Source of the DNA: an uncultured Desulfobacterales bacterium
GTDB lineage: Bacteria; Desulfobacterota; Desulfobacteria; Desulfobacterales; JAFDCJ01
Direction: 5' to 3'
Length of the DNA: 42,881 bases
Assembly (NCBI GenBank): GCA_945787595.1
Contig: CALZJV010000008.1
Coordinates: forward strand, 1-42,881
Shown here piece after piece: positions 25,537 to 33,667 of the stretch. A program made the position numbers and the translations under genes. Every line of letters starts with the position of its first letter. Position 1 is the first letter of the stretch. The notes under the pieces were generated by a model, which made no database searches, was not told the DNA's origin, and worked only from the letters and a program-made list of their open reading frames with translations.

Positions 25537-26439
25537 ATGAACCGGTACAGCACCAAAATCATTGCCGCCTTGCTCATCTCATTTGGCTTTCTGGTATTAA
25601 CGGGGTGTGAAACTGCGGGCTATATTCGCAGTGCCCAAAACCATTTCAACCAGGCCGCTCAGCAAGAAAATCAATTGCTGGCCAAATCTCTCGACGCGTA
25701 TCAGGCGGGTGCGGATGCCAGCAGCACGGCCAGTGCGCTCTCGGACTATAAAATGGCGCTAAGTCTTGTGGACAGGGCCATAGAGGAAAACAGCGAGAAA
25801 CTGCGCCAGGAAAAACTTTTGGGTACGGCCTACATGATTAAAGCCATGAGCTTGTGGCGTATATCCGATCTGAACGGCACACCTCCGGCCATTCTTGAGC
25901 CACCATCAGATCCGCCCCCAGCGGAAAATTCGGTATTTTCATCACCGGAGCGAAAGGAGCTCATCGTTTTGATTCCGACAATTAAGCGGGAGCTCTCCGA
26001 TCCTCAACAGCCCATAACACTGGGTACCCGGGATCAAGTCATGCTAAAAGCTTTGCCGGGGCTATTGGATCACGATCGGGGACGACTGGCGAATTCGCTC
26101 GACCGCGCTGATGCCTTCTTTACCAGCGCTTATAATGTGCTCAGAGAGGCCGGGGGAGATGCACCAAAGGATCACCCGGTGCATTTGTATATCGTCATGG
26201 CGCAACTTCAGACACTTAACTCCTGGGCCTATGCCATTGACCGCTTTGGTAAGAATGAAAGCATGCCTCCTAAAGCACGCAGAAAATTGTTAAGTGAAAA
26301 CGTTCATTCCCGGGTGCCGGAATCTCTTTGTTCGATCAAGGTATTGTGGGATAACAATACCGAGATAAAAGGTCAATTAACACGGTTTCTTTTTTTAACC
26401 GGCATCAGTTGGGATGATGCCGTCAAAGACTGCAATTAA
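25537..26439 (+). CDS. Lipoprotein with helical (TPR-like) domain
   Basis: This 300-residue protein has an excellent start (TAGGAGGAAATCATG) and a lipoprotein signal ending ISFGFLVLTGC, Cys at residue 24. The mature part is helical, with a segment like one TPR-type pair (SDYKMALSLVDRAIEENSEK, LLGTAYMIKAMSLWRI), a Pro-rich linker at about 125-140, and a second helical domain. It has no recognised catalytic motif. It is coupled to the 591-aa protein upstream and precedes the Sel1-caspase lipoprotein by about 460 bases. It is probably a periplasm-facing scaffold; this is inferred from the architecture only. Confidence 0.65.
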   Translation: MNRYSTKIIAALLISFGFLVLTGCETAGYIRSAQNHFNQAAQQENQLLAKSLDAYQAGADASSTASALSDYKMALSLVDRAIEENSEKLRQEKLLGTAYMIKAMSLWRISDLNGTPPAILEPPSDPPPAENSVFSSPERKELIVLIPTIKRELSDPQQPITLGTRDQVMLKALPGLLDHDRGRLANSLDRADAFFTSAYNVLREAGGDAPKDHPVHLYIVMAQLQTLNSWAYAIDRFGKNESMPPKARRKLLSENVHSRVPESLCSIKVLWDNNTEIKGQLTRFLFLTGISWDDAVKDCN

Positions 26440-26903
26440 GATCATGAAAAGGTGAACCGCAGGCGCTTTTGCAGGCGTCAATAAAAGATGGACTGAGCCG
26501 ATGGATAGCAGCGCTACTGCTGAGACTTGTCAATTACTATAAATAGTTAATTATTATAAATAATTAAGAACCGGATTGAAGGAATTAGGACTCGACTTGG
26601 GACAACTTGAAGCGAGCCGAGGTCCCTCATTTCTGACGCGTCTATTCATGGTTTAATTGAAACTTGAGCATTATAGAATCGGCAACAACGCCGGGATTCG
26701 CTGAAAAATAAATGTTCGGGTCAGAATCTTTTGTTCCCGGATCGTATTTTATCCCTCGGCCAAGACCACCTCTTTTTTTGCCTCTGACAAGGACCTCAAC
26801 AATCACCTGATCATAAAATTGAGTCAAAATGAATAATCCTTCCTTGACACAGTCCAATTTAATGTTACTTCTTTATTTAAAGTCAGTTAAGGGGATTCCT
26901 TCA
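26440..26903. other. Intergenic region, 464 bases
   Basis: There is no confident gene. Near 26535-26570 an AT-rich imperfect repeat (ATAAATAGTTAA, ATAAATAATTAA) is present. A 71-codon minus-strand open frame (26642-26857, TTG start) reads plausibly (KRGGLGRGIKYDPGTKDSDP) but has no ribosome site and is left uncalled. Confidence 0.4.
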
Positions 26904-28841
26904 ATGAACGCAGTCAAATATAAGAATGTGGGTCTGATTCTTTTGTCGCTGTTGCTCGCTTCCAGCACCTTTGTTGGGTGCCCGGCGACCACCATGAGTA
27001 CTAAGGATTTCCGCCAGATCGAAGGTCTACAATCGCAGGCTCCCGGCGGTGCCGATGACTTTATAATTGTCGATTGTGTCCTGCCCGGTCAGGTCAGGCA
27101 ACTGGGAACCGGAATGATTTATATCTCGCGCGGTCAATCTAAAAAGCTCACAGCCGAAGAATGCGCGACCAGGGGCGGGAAATTTGCCATCCCCAGTCAG
27201 GCTGATTACACCAAAGCGCTGATGGTTTGGCAGCCCGATGCTAAAGCAGGGGATAAGGAAGCGCAGTACTATGTCGGTCAAATCTATCAAAGGGGCCTGG
27301 GCGCTGCCCCTAATTATTCTCGTGCTGCCGAATGGTATGGCAAAGCGGCCGAGCAAGGATATGCCAAGGCTCAAATGAATCTGGCCTATCTTTACGAGAA
27401 AGGCCTGGGTGTGGAAAAAGATCCCCAACAGGCACTGCGCTGGTATCGCCGGGCCACCGGCCTGGGTGACGCCATCTCCCTGGATAAAAACGTCCTCAGC
27501 ATCGAGGAACGACAGGAATTGCAAGAACTCAGAGAGGAGGTCAAACGTCGTAGCGAGGAAACCAGGATGCTCCAGCAGAAATTGGAGCAATTTCAAAAAG
27601 ATCTGGAAGACAGTCGTCGAGAATTGAATCAGCGCAGCAGTGATATTGAAAATGAAACTCAGCGCCAAGAGGTTGCCGGGTTAGAGAAGAAAATCGCCGA
27701 TGACGAGAAAATAATTAATGAATTGAGTGAAAAACTGGCGCAAATCGATGAAAAAATAAAAAATCTTCCAGCTCCCCGCATTGAAATCTATGACCCCTTA
27801 CCCCAGACCACCCGGGGTGTCCGCAACGAAACGGGCAGTCAGGACTCAAAAAAACGGCTAATTTCGGGTAGAGTGTGGGCACCGGCCGGCCTGGCCGGCT
27901 TCGAAGTCAACCAAAAACCCGAACCGGTGGAACCGGACGGCAAATTCAGGGTATGGGTCCCTCTGAATCCTTCGGGTGACAAGAATGTTCTAATGGTTGC
28001 TGTCGACCAGCGGGGTAAAAGTGCCAGTATCACGCACAAGCTTGTGCGAAGCGTTGGCATCTCTGATACTGGTTCGGGAAAAGTGGATTATTCAACCATT
28101 AAGTTCGGCCGATATTACGGGTTGATTATCGGCAATATAAACTACAGCAAGCTGTCCAAACTGAAGACGGCCGTAAACGACGCCAAAAAAGTTGCTGAAA
28201 TCCTGCGCGATAAATATGGCTTCAACACGAAGCTCCTGCTCAATGCCAGCCGTGAGGATATCATTCGGGCCCTTGACAAGTTCAGAACGACCCTTACTGA
28301 AAATGATAATTTACTGATCTACTATGCCGGCCATGGATTCTTGGATACTAAAAACGATCGCGGATATTGGCAGCCCGTTGATGCGGATCCGGATAGCATC
28401 GCTAACTGGATTCCCAATGAGGCAATCACCGACATGCTGAACATCATGTCAGCCAAAGAGGTATTGATTATTGCGGATTCTTGTTATTCCGGAAGTCTGA
28501 CGCGGGGTGTTGTCGCTCAGCTGGAGTCTGCCAAAAGCGATGAGGTGAGGTTCAGTTGGATCGAGGAGTTATCAAAGGGGAAAGCTCGGATGGTTCTTAC
28601 CTCAGGAGAATTAAAGCCCGTTCTGGATGCAGGCGGTGGCGGGCACTCCGTATTTGCCAAAGTCCTGCTGGATGTCCTGGAATCAAATGACGAGGTCATT
28701 GAAGGAGACCGCCTTCACCAGCAAATAAACGCCCTTGTTGTGTATGAGTCGGAAAAATACGGTTTGACTCAGATCCCGCAGTACGCCGCCAATACTCAGG
28801 CCGGGCATGAATCCGGCGATTTCATTTTCGTTCCTAAATAG
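26904..28841 (+). CDS. Sel1-repeat caspase-like (C14) lipoprotein
   Basis: From ATG 26904 (AAGGGGAT upstream; ATG 26829 is less likely) the product has 645 residues. A lipoprotein signal ends SSTFVGC. Two Sel1 repeats (about 115-190: AQYYVGQIYQRGLGAAPNYS, AQMNLAYLYEKGLGVEKDP) precede a long coiled coil (about 200-290). An Ig-like beta segment (VWAPAGLAGFEVNQKPEPVE) follows, and then a caspase domain from about residue 400. Catalytic H477 (LIYYAGHGFLD) and C527 (LIIADSCYSGS) are present. It is a predicted Arg/Lys- or Asp-directed protease facing the periplasm. Bacterial caspases act in cell-death and defence modules. Whether this one is activated by a signal from the Sel1 region is a guess. 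Confidence 0.85.
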   Translation: MNAVKYKNVGLILLSLLLASSTFVGCPATTMSTKDFRQIEGLQSQAPGGADDFIIVDCVLPGQVRQLGTGMIYISRGQSKKLTAEECATRGGKFAIPSQADYTKALMVWQPDAKAGDKEAQYYVGQIYQRGLGAAPNYSRAAEWYGKAAEQGYAKAQMNLAYLYEKGLGVEKDPQQALRWYRRATGLGDAISLDKNVLSIEERQELQELREEVKRRSEETRMLQQKLEQFQKDLEDSRRELNQRSSDIENETQRQEVAGLEKKIADDEKIINELSEKLAQIDEKIKNLPAPRIEIYDPLPQTTRGVRNETGSQDSKKRLISGRVWAPAGLAGFEVNQKPEPVEPDGKFRVWVPLNPSGDKNVLMVAVDQRGKSASITHKLVRSVGISDTGSGKVDYSTIKFGRYYGLIIGNINYSKLSKLKTAVNDAKKVAEILRDKYGFNTKLLLNASREDIIRALDKFRTTLTENDNLLIYYAGHGFLDTKNDRGYWQPVDADPDSIANWIPNEAITDMLNIMSAKEVLIIADSCYSGSLTRGVVAQLESAKSDEVRFSWIEELSKGKARMVLTSGELKPVLDAGGGGHSVFAKVLLDVLESNDEVIEGDRLHQQINALVVYESEKYGLTQIPQYAANTQAGHESGDFIFVPK

Positions 28842-28928
28842 TGAGAGTGAAATTTCTCAAATTGGTCACTGATCGCTTGGTCGAAGGTCTGCGCGTCGCG
28901 TTTTAGGCGCGAGGGGCACTAGGGATGC

Positions 28929-29924
28929 TCACCGTTCGGCTGCAGCGATGTCCGCCAGGATCGTTGGCCACAGTTCGGTCCAGCAGCAGACGTGGTCGTA
29001 GCCGTCGACAACGATGAGTTCGGCATTGGCTCCACGCACGCCCAGCGCAGCGAGGGTAGCGGGGACAATCCGATCGCGGCTGCCGGCGTAATGGCGCTCC
29101 AGAATGCTGGTGCGCAATGGGGGACGAGAGGCTGGATTGAGCGAGGCCGTTAGGCGGTTATGGCCGTGGTGATCGGCCCAGGCATCGATATCGAGATTTG
29201 CAGCGATGGTGACGATGGCCCTGGCCTCAGGAAAGCGTTCGGCCAGAAGCACTGCCAATGTACCGCCGCCACTGTGACCAAATAAAGAAATCCGTTCGTA
29301 GCCTCGAGACATCATAATTCTGCGGATGGCGGCGGCCAGGCTGGAGACGACGCTTTCTGAATAGCGGGCAGTAGTCCAAAGGTCGCCGGAGCATCCCGCG
29401 GCCCCCACCAATCCATGGTAACAGGGTCGGCCGACGTAAACCGCGGGATCGGGATCAAAGAACATAAGGCGCAGCATCAATGGGTTACGAGGCGTGGGGT
29501 CTTTGGCCGGCCGGCCGGCGATCACGGGCGTCCCGTCGCCGCCCAAATAGACGTGCAGCGTTCGATTTGGCCATCCGTTCCGCCAATACAGGACATGCTG
29601 GAACACCGTCCCCATCACCACTTCCCTTTGCAACCCAAGCGAAGCAGCGGTCTGATCGAACTTCCCGGTCGGCGACTTACAGGCTACCAATAGCGTCAGT
29701 ATTGCGAGGGTCGTCAGCACACCTCGACTCTCCAGAAAAAATTTCTGTTGGTAATGCAGGTGGTTGCGCCAACTTTGCATAAAGAATGAGACGATCATTG
29801 AACGTGATTTGCTTTGTATTCTTCTTTCTGATACCGAAGCATTTGGATAATAGCCCGTCACGCTCCAACCCCATAGCACAAGTTTGAAACCCAATTGATT
29901 CCGTTTCTTCATGGCAGAAGTCAT
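28929..29924 (-). CDS. Alpha/beta-hydrolase lipoprotein
   Basis: This protein sits on the minus strand, convergent with the caspase gene. The lipobox (TTLAILTLLVAC) is at residue 81 if the first ATG (29924) is used. A start at ATG 29780 would give a more normal signal of about 33 residues and a 283-aa precursor. The mature enzyme has nucleophile Ser in RISLFGHSGGGTLAVLLAE and a C-terminal catalytic His in VVDGYDHVCCW, fitting the esterase/lipase fold. Its coding DNA is visibly richer in G and C than the AT-rich flanks, hinting at separate acquisition. It is possibly a surface esterase. Neither start has a good ribosome site. Confidence 0.75.
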   Translation of the reverse strand: MTSAMKKRNQLGFKLVLWGWSVTGYYPNASVSERRIQSKSRSMIVSFFMQSWRNHLHYQQKFFLESRGVLTTLAILTLLVACKSPTGKFDQTAASLGLQREVVMGTVFQHVLYWRNGWPNRTLHVYLGGDGTPVIAGRPAKDPTPRNPLMLRLMFFDPDPAVYVGRPCYHGLVGAAGCSGDLWTTARYSESVVSSLAAAIRRIMMSRGYERISLFGHSGGGTLAVLLAERFPEARAIVTIAANLDIDAWADHHGHNRLTASLNPASRPPLRTSILERHYAGSRDRIVPATLAALGVRGANAELIVVDGYDHVCCWTELWPTILADIAAAER

Positions 29925-30071
29925 AACAAGTTGCTACCATTAATTCAATATATATAATAATAAAGGTGTGGATTCGACAAAGCTAAGATAGAAAAATCAC
30001 GCAGGGGTTTTGGCAGCTTTAGCGCATAGGCAGACACAGTTCGATCTGCTTTCTGTCCAACATCAAGCGCT

Positions 30072-30695
30072 TCAGAGTTGTTTGTTTATATATGGCTTGA
30101 CCTCCGTGTCATAGAATGTCTTGAAATTTGGCAAGAAGTTCTCAATGAGGTGATTGTTTGGTTGACGCGGAAAATCCTGATATGTTGATGGTCCCTCTAC
30201 ACGGACTTCCACTGTATCGGAATACGCAATACGCTTCAATTGCTCGGGAGTAATATAAAATATTCCTGAGTCATAAGTTTTGGTATATACCGTACCCATT
30301 GGAGCTGACACTTTAGTGTCAATATTACCCTTTATCGCTTTAGTCACGACCTTATCTGCTCCATTGTTGAGTAAGAAGGATGCCGTGCTCCCTTTTCGAA
30401 TATTCAAACAGCTATAAGAAGTACCAGTTGCGCGCTCGGTAACTTCAAGCGTAAACTCGATCACCGTTGTAATGATTTTTCCATCCTGACTTCTGATTAC
30501 AACAGGATTAAATTTGGCGGTATTGTCCACGGTTCCAAGATAATCAGCAGCAATAATACCTCCTTTCATTTTTACGGTGATTAGATTTTTATTAAATTTG
30601 TTTACTTCTTTTTCCACGCCATATTTCGAGGTTGACGAAGCAGCACATCCAGCAACTAAAAGCATGGTCGACAGAACCATAAACATTTTTCTCAT
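30072..30695 (-). CDS. Small lipoprotein
   Basis: This 207-residue product has a good ribosome site (TAAGGAGACGT) and a lipobox (MVLSTMLLVAGC; Cys 17). The mature part is a predicted beta-rich domain (ITVKMKGGIIAADYLGTV, TTVIEFTLEVTERATG, VEVRVEGPSTY) with no known motif. It is on the same strand as the hydrolase lipoprotein but separated from it by about 150 bases and oriented toward it. Function is unknown. Confidence 0.7.
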   Translation of the reverse strand: MRKMFMVLSTMLLVAGCAASSTSKYGVEKEVNKFNKNLITVKMKGGIIAADYLGTVDNTAKFNPVVIRSQDGKIITTVIEFTLEVTERATGTSYSCLNIRKGSTASFLLNNGADKVVTKAIKGNIDTKVSAPMGTVYTKTYDSGIFYITPEQLKRIAYSDTVEVRVEGPSTYQDFPRQPNNHLIENFLPNFKTFYDTEVKPYINKQL

Positions 30696-31483
30696 AATAC
30701 GTCTCCTTATACTTTAAGAGCGGCAACGATCAGTTATGAAGTAGAATCGACTTTTTGATCGGTTCATCTTGAGTTTACCTGTAGACCAAAAAGTTCAGTC
30801 ATCAACCTGACAACCGAAAGCTGCTATTCTAATAGGGGTGAGACTCAAATGATTCCCTTAGGTAATATCGTTCGTTTGTAAAAAAACTTTAGAGAAAATC
30901 AGCTGCTTATCTAATTTACAGACCTCGTCATTAAGCTTGGAAAAATGGCTGTGACAGTGTAGTTGTCGCGGGATTGCATGAAAATTGGACATTGGCACTC
31001 AGGTTTCAGGTGTCCAAAAAAAAGAGCTATTTTCATAGTAAAATATGAGATCTGAATTTAAGAGGAACAAACCTATTATTCGAAGGGCGCCCCAGTGGTA
31101 TCGGTGTGATATGCATGTCATAGATTCCGAACATTTTTACCCCGAAGAAACTTCAAGCCATTTCTTTCTAAAAACAGAAGAAGATTTTCGGTCACAAAAA
31201 ACGCGACAATAATTTCTAAGGCGAAAAATTGGTGGTGGTTTACTGCCCTCTTTAACCAATTGGTTTTTAAAACTTTTTCTTGACAACATTTCAATTTTTC
31301 CATATATGTGCACAACTATAAGGTCAGGCCGGCAATGCCAATGTTCTACCTGACGTATTATCATTCAAGGCGATTGCTCGACACCATCTCAAGCAAATGA
31401 GGCGGCAAGGGTAAATGCTGAGTATACCTATCATTGCAGGATAGCAACGAGACACGCGCCCCTTGTTAGAGGAGGGGAAAGCC
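30696..31483. other. Intergenic region, about 790 bases
   Basis: No gene was recognised. Short minus-strand open frames at 31118-31364 have no ribosome site. A 7-base inverted repeat (TTGGACA 30985, TGTCCAA 31011) precedes an A-tract. A good sigma-70 promoter candidate is at 31280-31308. Confidence 0.4.
31280..31308 (+). promoter_or_regulatory. Candidate sigma-70 promoter for the small-protein/barrel operon
   Basis: A consensus -35 TTGACA (31280-31285), a 17-base spacer and a -10-like TATATG (31303-31308) stand about 175 bases upstream of the ATG at 31484. The -35 and spacing are ideal; the -10 matches at four positions. Confidence 0.45.
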
Positions 31484-31870
31484 ATGCGCTTTCTGAAGGA
31501 TATCCTGAGATCATTTGTTCATGCCCTAGCCTTGCCCACGGCAGTCTTTGTTCATGCCCTAGCCTTGCCCACGGCAGTCCGGGCAATCACTTCAATCACA
31601 TCCTGTGCCCACGCCATTGGGCCGCCGGAAGCGGCCGCTTCCGCGCTGGCCCCTGTTCTGGAAACGATGATCTTTGTCCAAAGTGATGAACGTGCGGGAT
31701 TCGAGTATGCCGCGTTTGACGTACCCGAAGCCGGGGAGACCATATTAGGGGCGGTGAAGGGAGCAACGATCGGCGCCTCCCCCCGCCAGCGCATCCAAGG
31801 CGCAGAAATCTCGCCAAACGGCGATGTCGCCGTCAAGCCAAACACATTTAAAAAGGAGGAGAAGCCATGA
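31484..31870 (+). CDS. Short exported-looking protein with duplicated N-terminal segment
   Basis: The ATG at 31484 follows GAGGAGGGG. The 128-residue product starts MRFLKDILRS and then has FVHALALPTAV twice in tandem, encoded by a perfect 33-base duplication (31514-31579). This lengthens a hydrophobic signal-like segment. The rest (about residues 50-128) is Ala/Gly-rich with no recognised motif. The stop overlaps the start of the outer-membrane barrel gene (ATGA at 31867), so the two are translationally coupled. It may be a periplasmic partner of the barrel. This is inferred only from coupling. Confidence 0.6.
   Translation: MRFLKDILRSFVHALALPTAVFVHALALPTAVRAITSITSCAHAIGPPEAAASALAPVLETMIFVQSDERAGFEYAAFDVPEAGETILGAVKGATIGASPRQRIQGAEISPNGDVAVKPNTFKKEEKP
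31514..31579 (+). repeat. Perfect 33-base tandem duplication
   Basis: Two identical 33-base units, 31514-31546 and 31547-31579, keep the reading frame and double the 11-residue segment FVHALALPTAV inside the presumed signal region. Confidence 0.95.
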
Positions 31871-33192
31871 ACTCAAAAAATCACTGCGACAATGGGCTCA
31901 AAACACCGGAATTTCGCCAAGCATCTGGATTTCGTGATCCGGAAGCCGGGAGGCGTTTTGCAACAAAAAGCCTCCTGGCGGCCCTGATTTGGGCAGTCGT
32001 CCTGATACCTGCCGCCGCTAACTGCATGACACTGAACGAGGCGGTTACCGAACAGCTTCGTGTGGGTCCTAACACTGCTGCGTGCGAAGAATTGCTGGAT
32101 GGGGCTTCCCCAACCCCAGATGTGCTGCGCGGAAATCTCTTAAATATCTGTTCAGGTGGTGGACCTCCTGGACCTGGTGCATCATCGGGCGGAGGCGGTG
32201 CCGCCACCGCCGCGACGCTTCCGGCTGTCGTACAAGAACGCCTGAAGGATGCCCGTGGTGAAGAAGAATCAGAGGCAAGCGGTGCGAGTGCGGACAGCGT
32301 CCTGGAGATTGGCCGATACGGCGTTTTTATATCCGGCGAATACGAAAATTTAGATAAAGACAAGAACAAATTTGAAGAGGGCTATGATTCGATTGTTCGA
32401 CGCCTGACCCTCGGCGGAGATATCCAGTTTTCGAAGCGCATTCTCGCCGGTCTTGCATTTGATACCTACGGCCAAGACGGCAGGTTCAGCCAATCGCGTA
32501 ACTCTAACTTTGATGTCGATTCCTATCGGTTTGTCGCTTATGGGTCGTTTCTCCCCATTGACAATATGTTTGTGCAGGTTTCGGCCAATTACGGCATCAC
32601 AACAACCGAGCGTAAACGATTTGCATCATTTACTGATCCTAACTCTGACGCTCTTGATCCCGCAGGAACGGTTGTTGTTGGTAGACCTATTGCCGATTTC
32701 GACGCCGACCAGTACGGTGCCTTCGTTATGGCGGGGTATAATTTTCCTATCGGGCCTGTCACCCTCAGCCCGCGTGCCGGGTATGAATGGCAGCGCGTTG
32801 CTTATGAAACCTACCGTGAATCCGGTAGTTCAGGCCTGGAACTCAAATTCGACGATTATGACATAACTTCCAGTTTGAGTACGTTGGGCCTGCAGGGCTC
32901 GATTGCCATTGGCACCCGATACGGCGTCCTGGTGCCGCAAGCCAGTTTTGACTGGAAGCACCAGTTTGACCTGGACCAGCAAGATCTCAAGGTGAGCTTC
33001 GTTGATGACACCCGGTCGAAGAAATTTGAATACCAGAACGAAGAGCCGGATCGCAACTACTACGAGATCAATGCCGGCCTTGTTTTTGTATTCCCAAATG
33101 GATTCCAGGCCTTCGGCAATTACCGGACCATAGCCAAACACAGCAGATTCGACAGTGACGCTTTTACGCTCGGCCTGCGGTATGATTTCTAA
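31867..33192 (+). CDS. Autotransporter-type outer-membrane beta-barrel protein
   Basis: This 441-residue protein starts by ATGA overlap with the preceding gene. A long signal region (hydrophobic core LLAALIWAVVLIPAAANC) is followed by a short helical/Gly-rich passenger (GGGPPGPGASSGGGGAATAA, about residues 95-120). A C-terminal autotransporter-like barrel of alternating strands follows (VLEIGRYGVFISGEYEN, RRLTLGGDIQFSKRILAGLA, GAFVMAGYNFPIGPVTLSP) and ends in ...LGLRYDF, the usual C-terminal Phe of outer-membrane proteins. It may export or anchor its small co-translated partner, or act as a porin. A caspase lipoprotein gene lies about 480 bases downstream. Confidence 0.8.
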   Translation: MNSKNHCDNGLKTPEFRQASGFRDPEAGRRFATKSLLAALIWAVVLIPAAANCMTLNEAVTEQLRVGPNTAACEELLDGASPTPDVLRGNLLNICSGGGPPGPGASSGGGGAATAATLPAVVQERLKDARGEEESEASGASADSVLEIGRYGVFISGEYENLDKDKNKFEEGYDSIVRRLTLGGDIQFSKRILAGLAFDTYGQDGRFSQSRNSNFDVDSYRFVAYGSFLPIDNMFVQVSANYGITTTERKRFASFTDPNSDALDPAGTVVVGRPIADFDADQYGAFVMAGYNFPIGPVTLSPRAGYEWQRVAYETYRESGSSGLELKFDDYDITSSLSTLGLQGSIAIGTRYGVLVPQASFDWKHQFDLDQQDLKVSFVDDTRSKKFEYQNEEPDRNYYEINAGLVFVFPNGFQAFGNYRTIAKHSRFDSDAFTLGLRYDF

Positions 33193-33667
33193 TTCGTACA
33201 TGCGTGCATCTTTGGCCTAGGCGTCAATGTGAAGCCCCGAACCCAGTTCAGTCAGGGCCAAAAGTACTGCGGCAATAATAAAGAATCCTGGCCCAGCTTC
33301 CGGCCCGTAGGCCTACAGCCCGGCTTCCGGCTCGTAGAGCCTACAGCTCGGAGAGAGGGAGGACTAGGCTTTGGTTTGCCCTTGGAAAGGGCTTTTAGCG
33401 ATAGCCGGCGTTGAAACTCAGAAGCCAGAAGTCAGGAGTCAGAATAGAATGATGTCGCTTCGCGCCGACACTATTTATATTTTCCGGCTGAGCCGAAGGC
33501 GAATACCTTATTCTGAATTCTGTTTTCTGAGTTCTGTATTCTTGTCGACCCTTTTGACGGCATAGCCAACTGCCTCTGACCTGGCTCTCCGAGGCGTAGG
33601 CTCTACGAGCCCGCTTCCAGGAGGGCTACCGGCTGTTTCGAATCAGGAACATAGGAGAAAATCTACT
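33193..33667. other. Intergenic region with nested inverted repeats
   Basis: No gene is called. A 27-base inverted repeat with two mismatches (33329-33355 and 33585-33611) encloses about 230 bases. That interior carries a second, looser inverted repeat made of CAGAA/CAGGA-type runs (33420-33449 versus 33511-33542). The layout resembles a small non-autonomous repeat element. Confidence 0.55.
33329..33611. repeat. Inverted-repeat-bounded segment, possible MITE
   Basis: GGCTCGTAGAGCCTAC at 33329 is matched by the reverse complement of GTAGGCTCTACGAGCC ending at 33611. 25 of 27 positions pair across the full arms. No transposase lies inside. No target duplication was identified. Confidence 0.55.

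Noticed and set aside
26642..26857. 71-codon minus-strand open frame
   Set aside because: The start would be TTG without a ribosome site. The composition is plausible but not enough for a call.
28842..28928. Terminator between the convergent caspase and hydrolase genes
   Set aside because: Only a 5-base TCGCG/CGCGA stem without a T-tract was found.
30993..31009. Sigma-54-like TTGGCACTCAGGTTTCA
   Set aside because: The essential GC of the -12 element is missing, and it lies almost 500 bases from the next start.
31118..31364. Two overlapping short minus-strand open frames
   Set aside because: No ribosome site, AT-rich sequence, and the frames overlap the promoter candidate at 31280.
33229..33565. 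Two short plus-strand open frames upstream of the caspase lipoprotein
   Set aside because: They lie within or across the inverted-repeat element and read as repeat-encoded chance frames.
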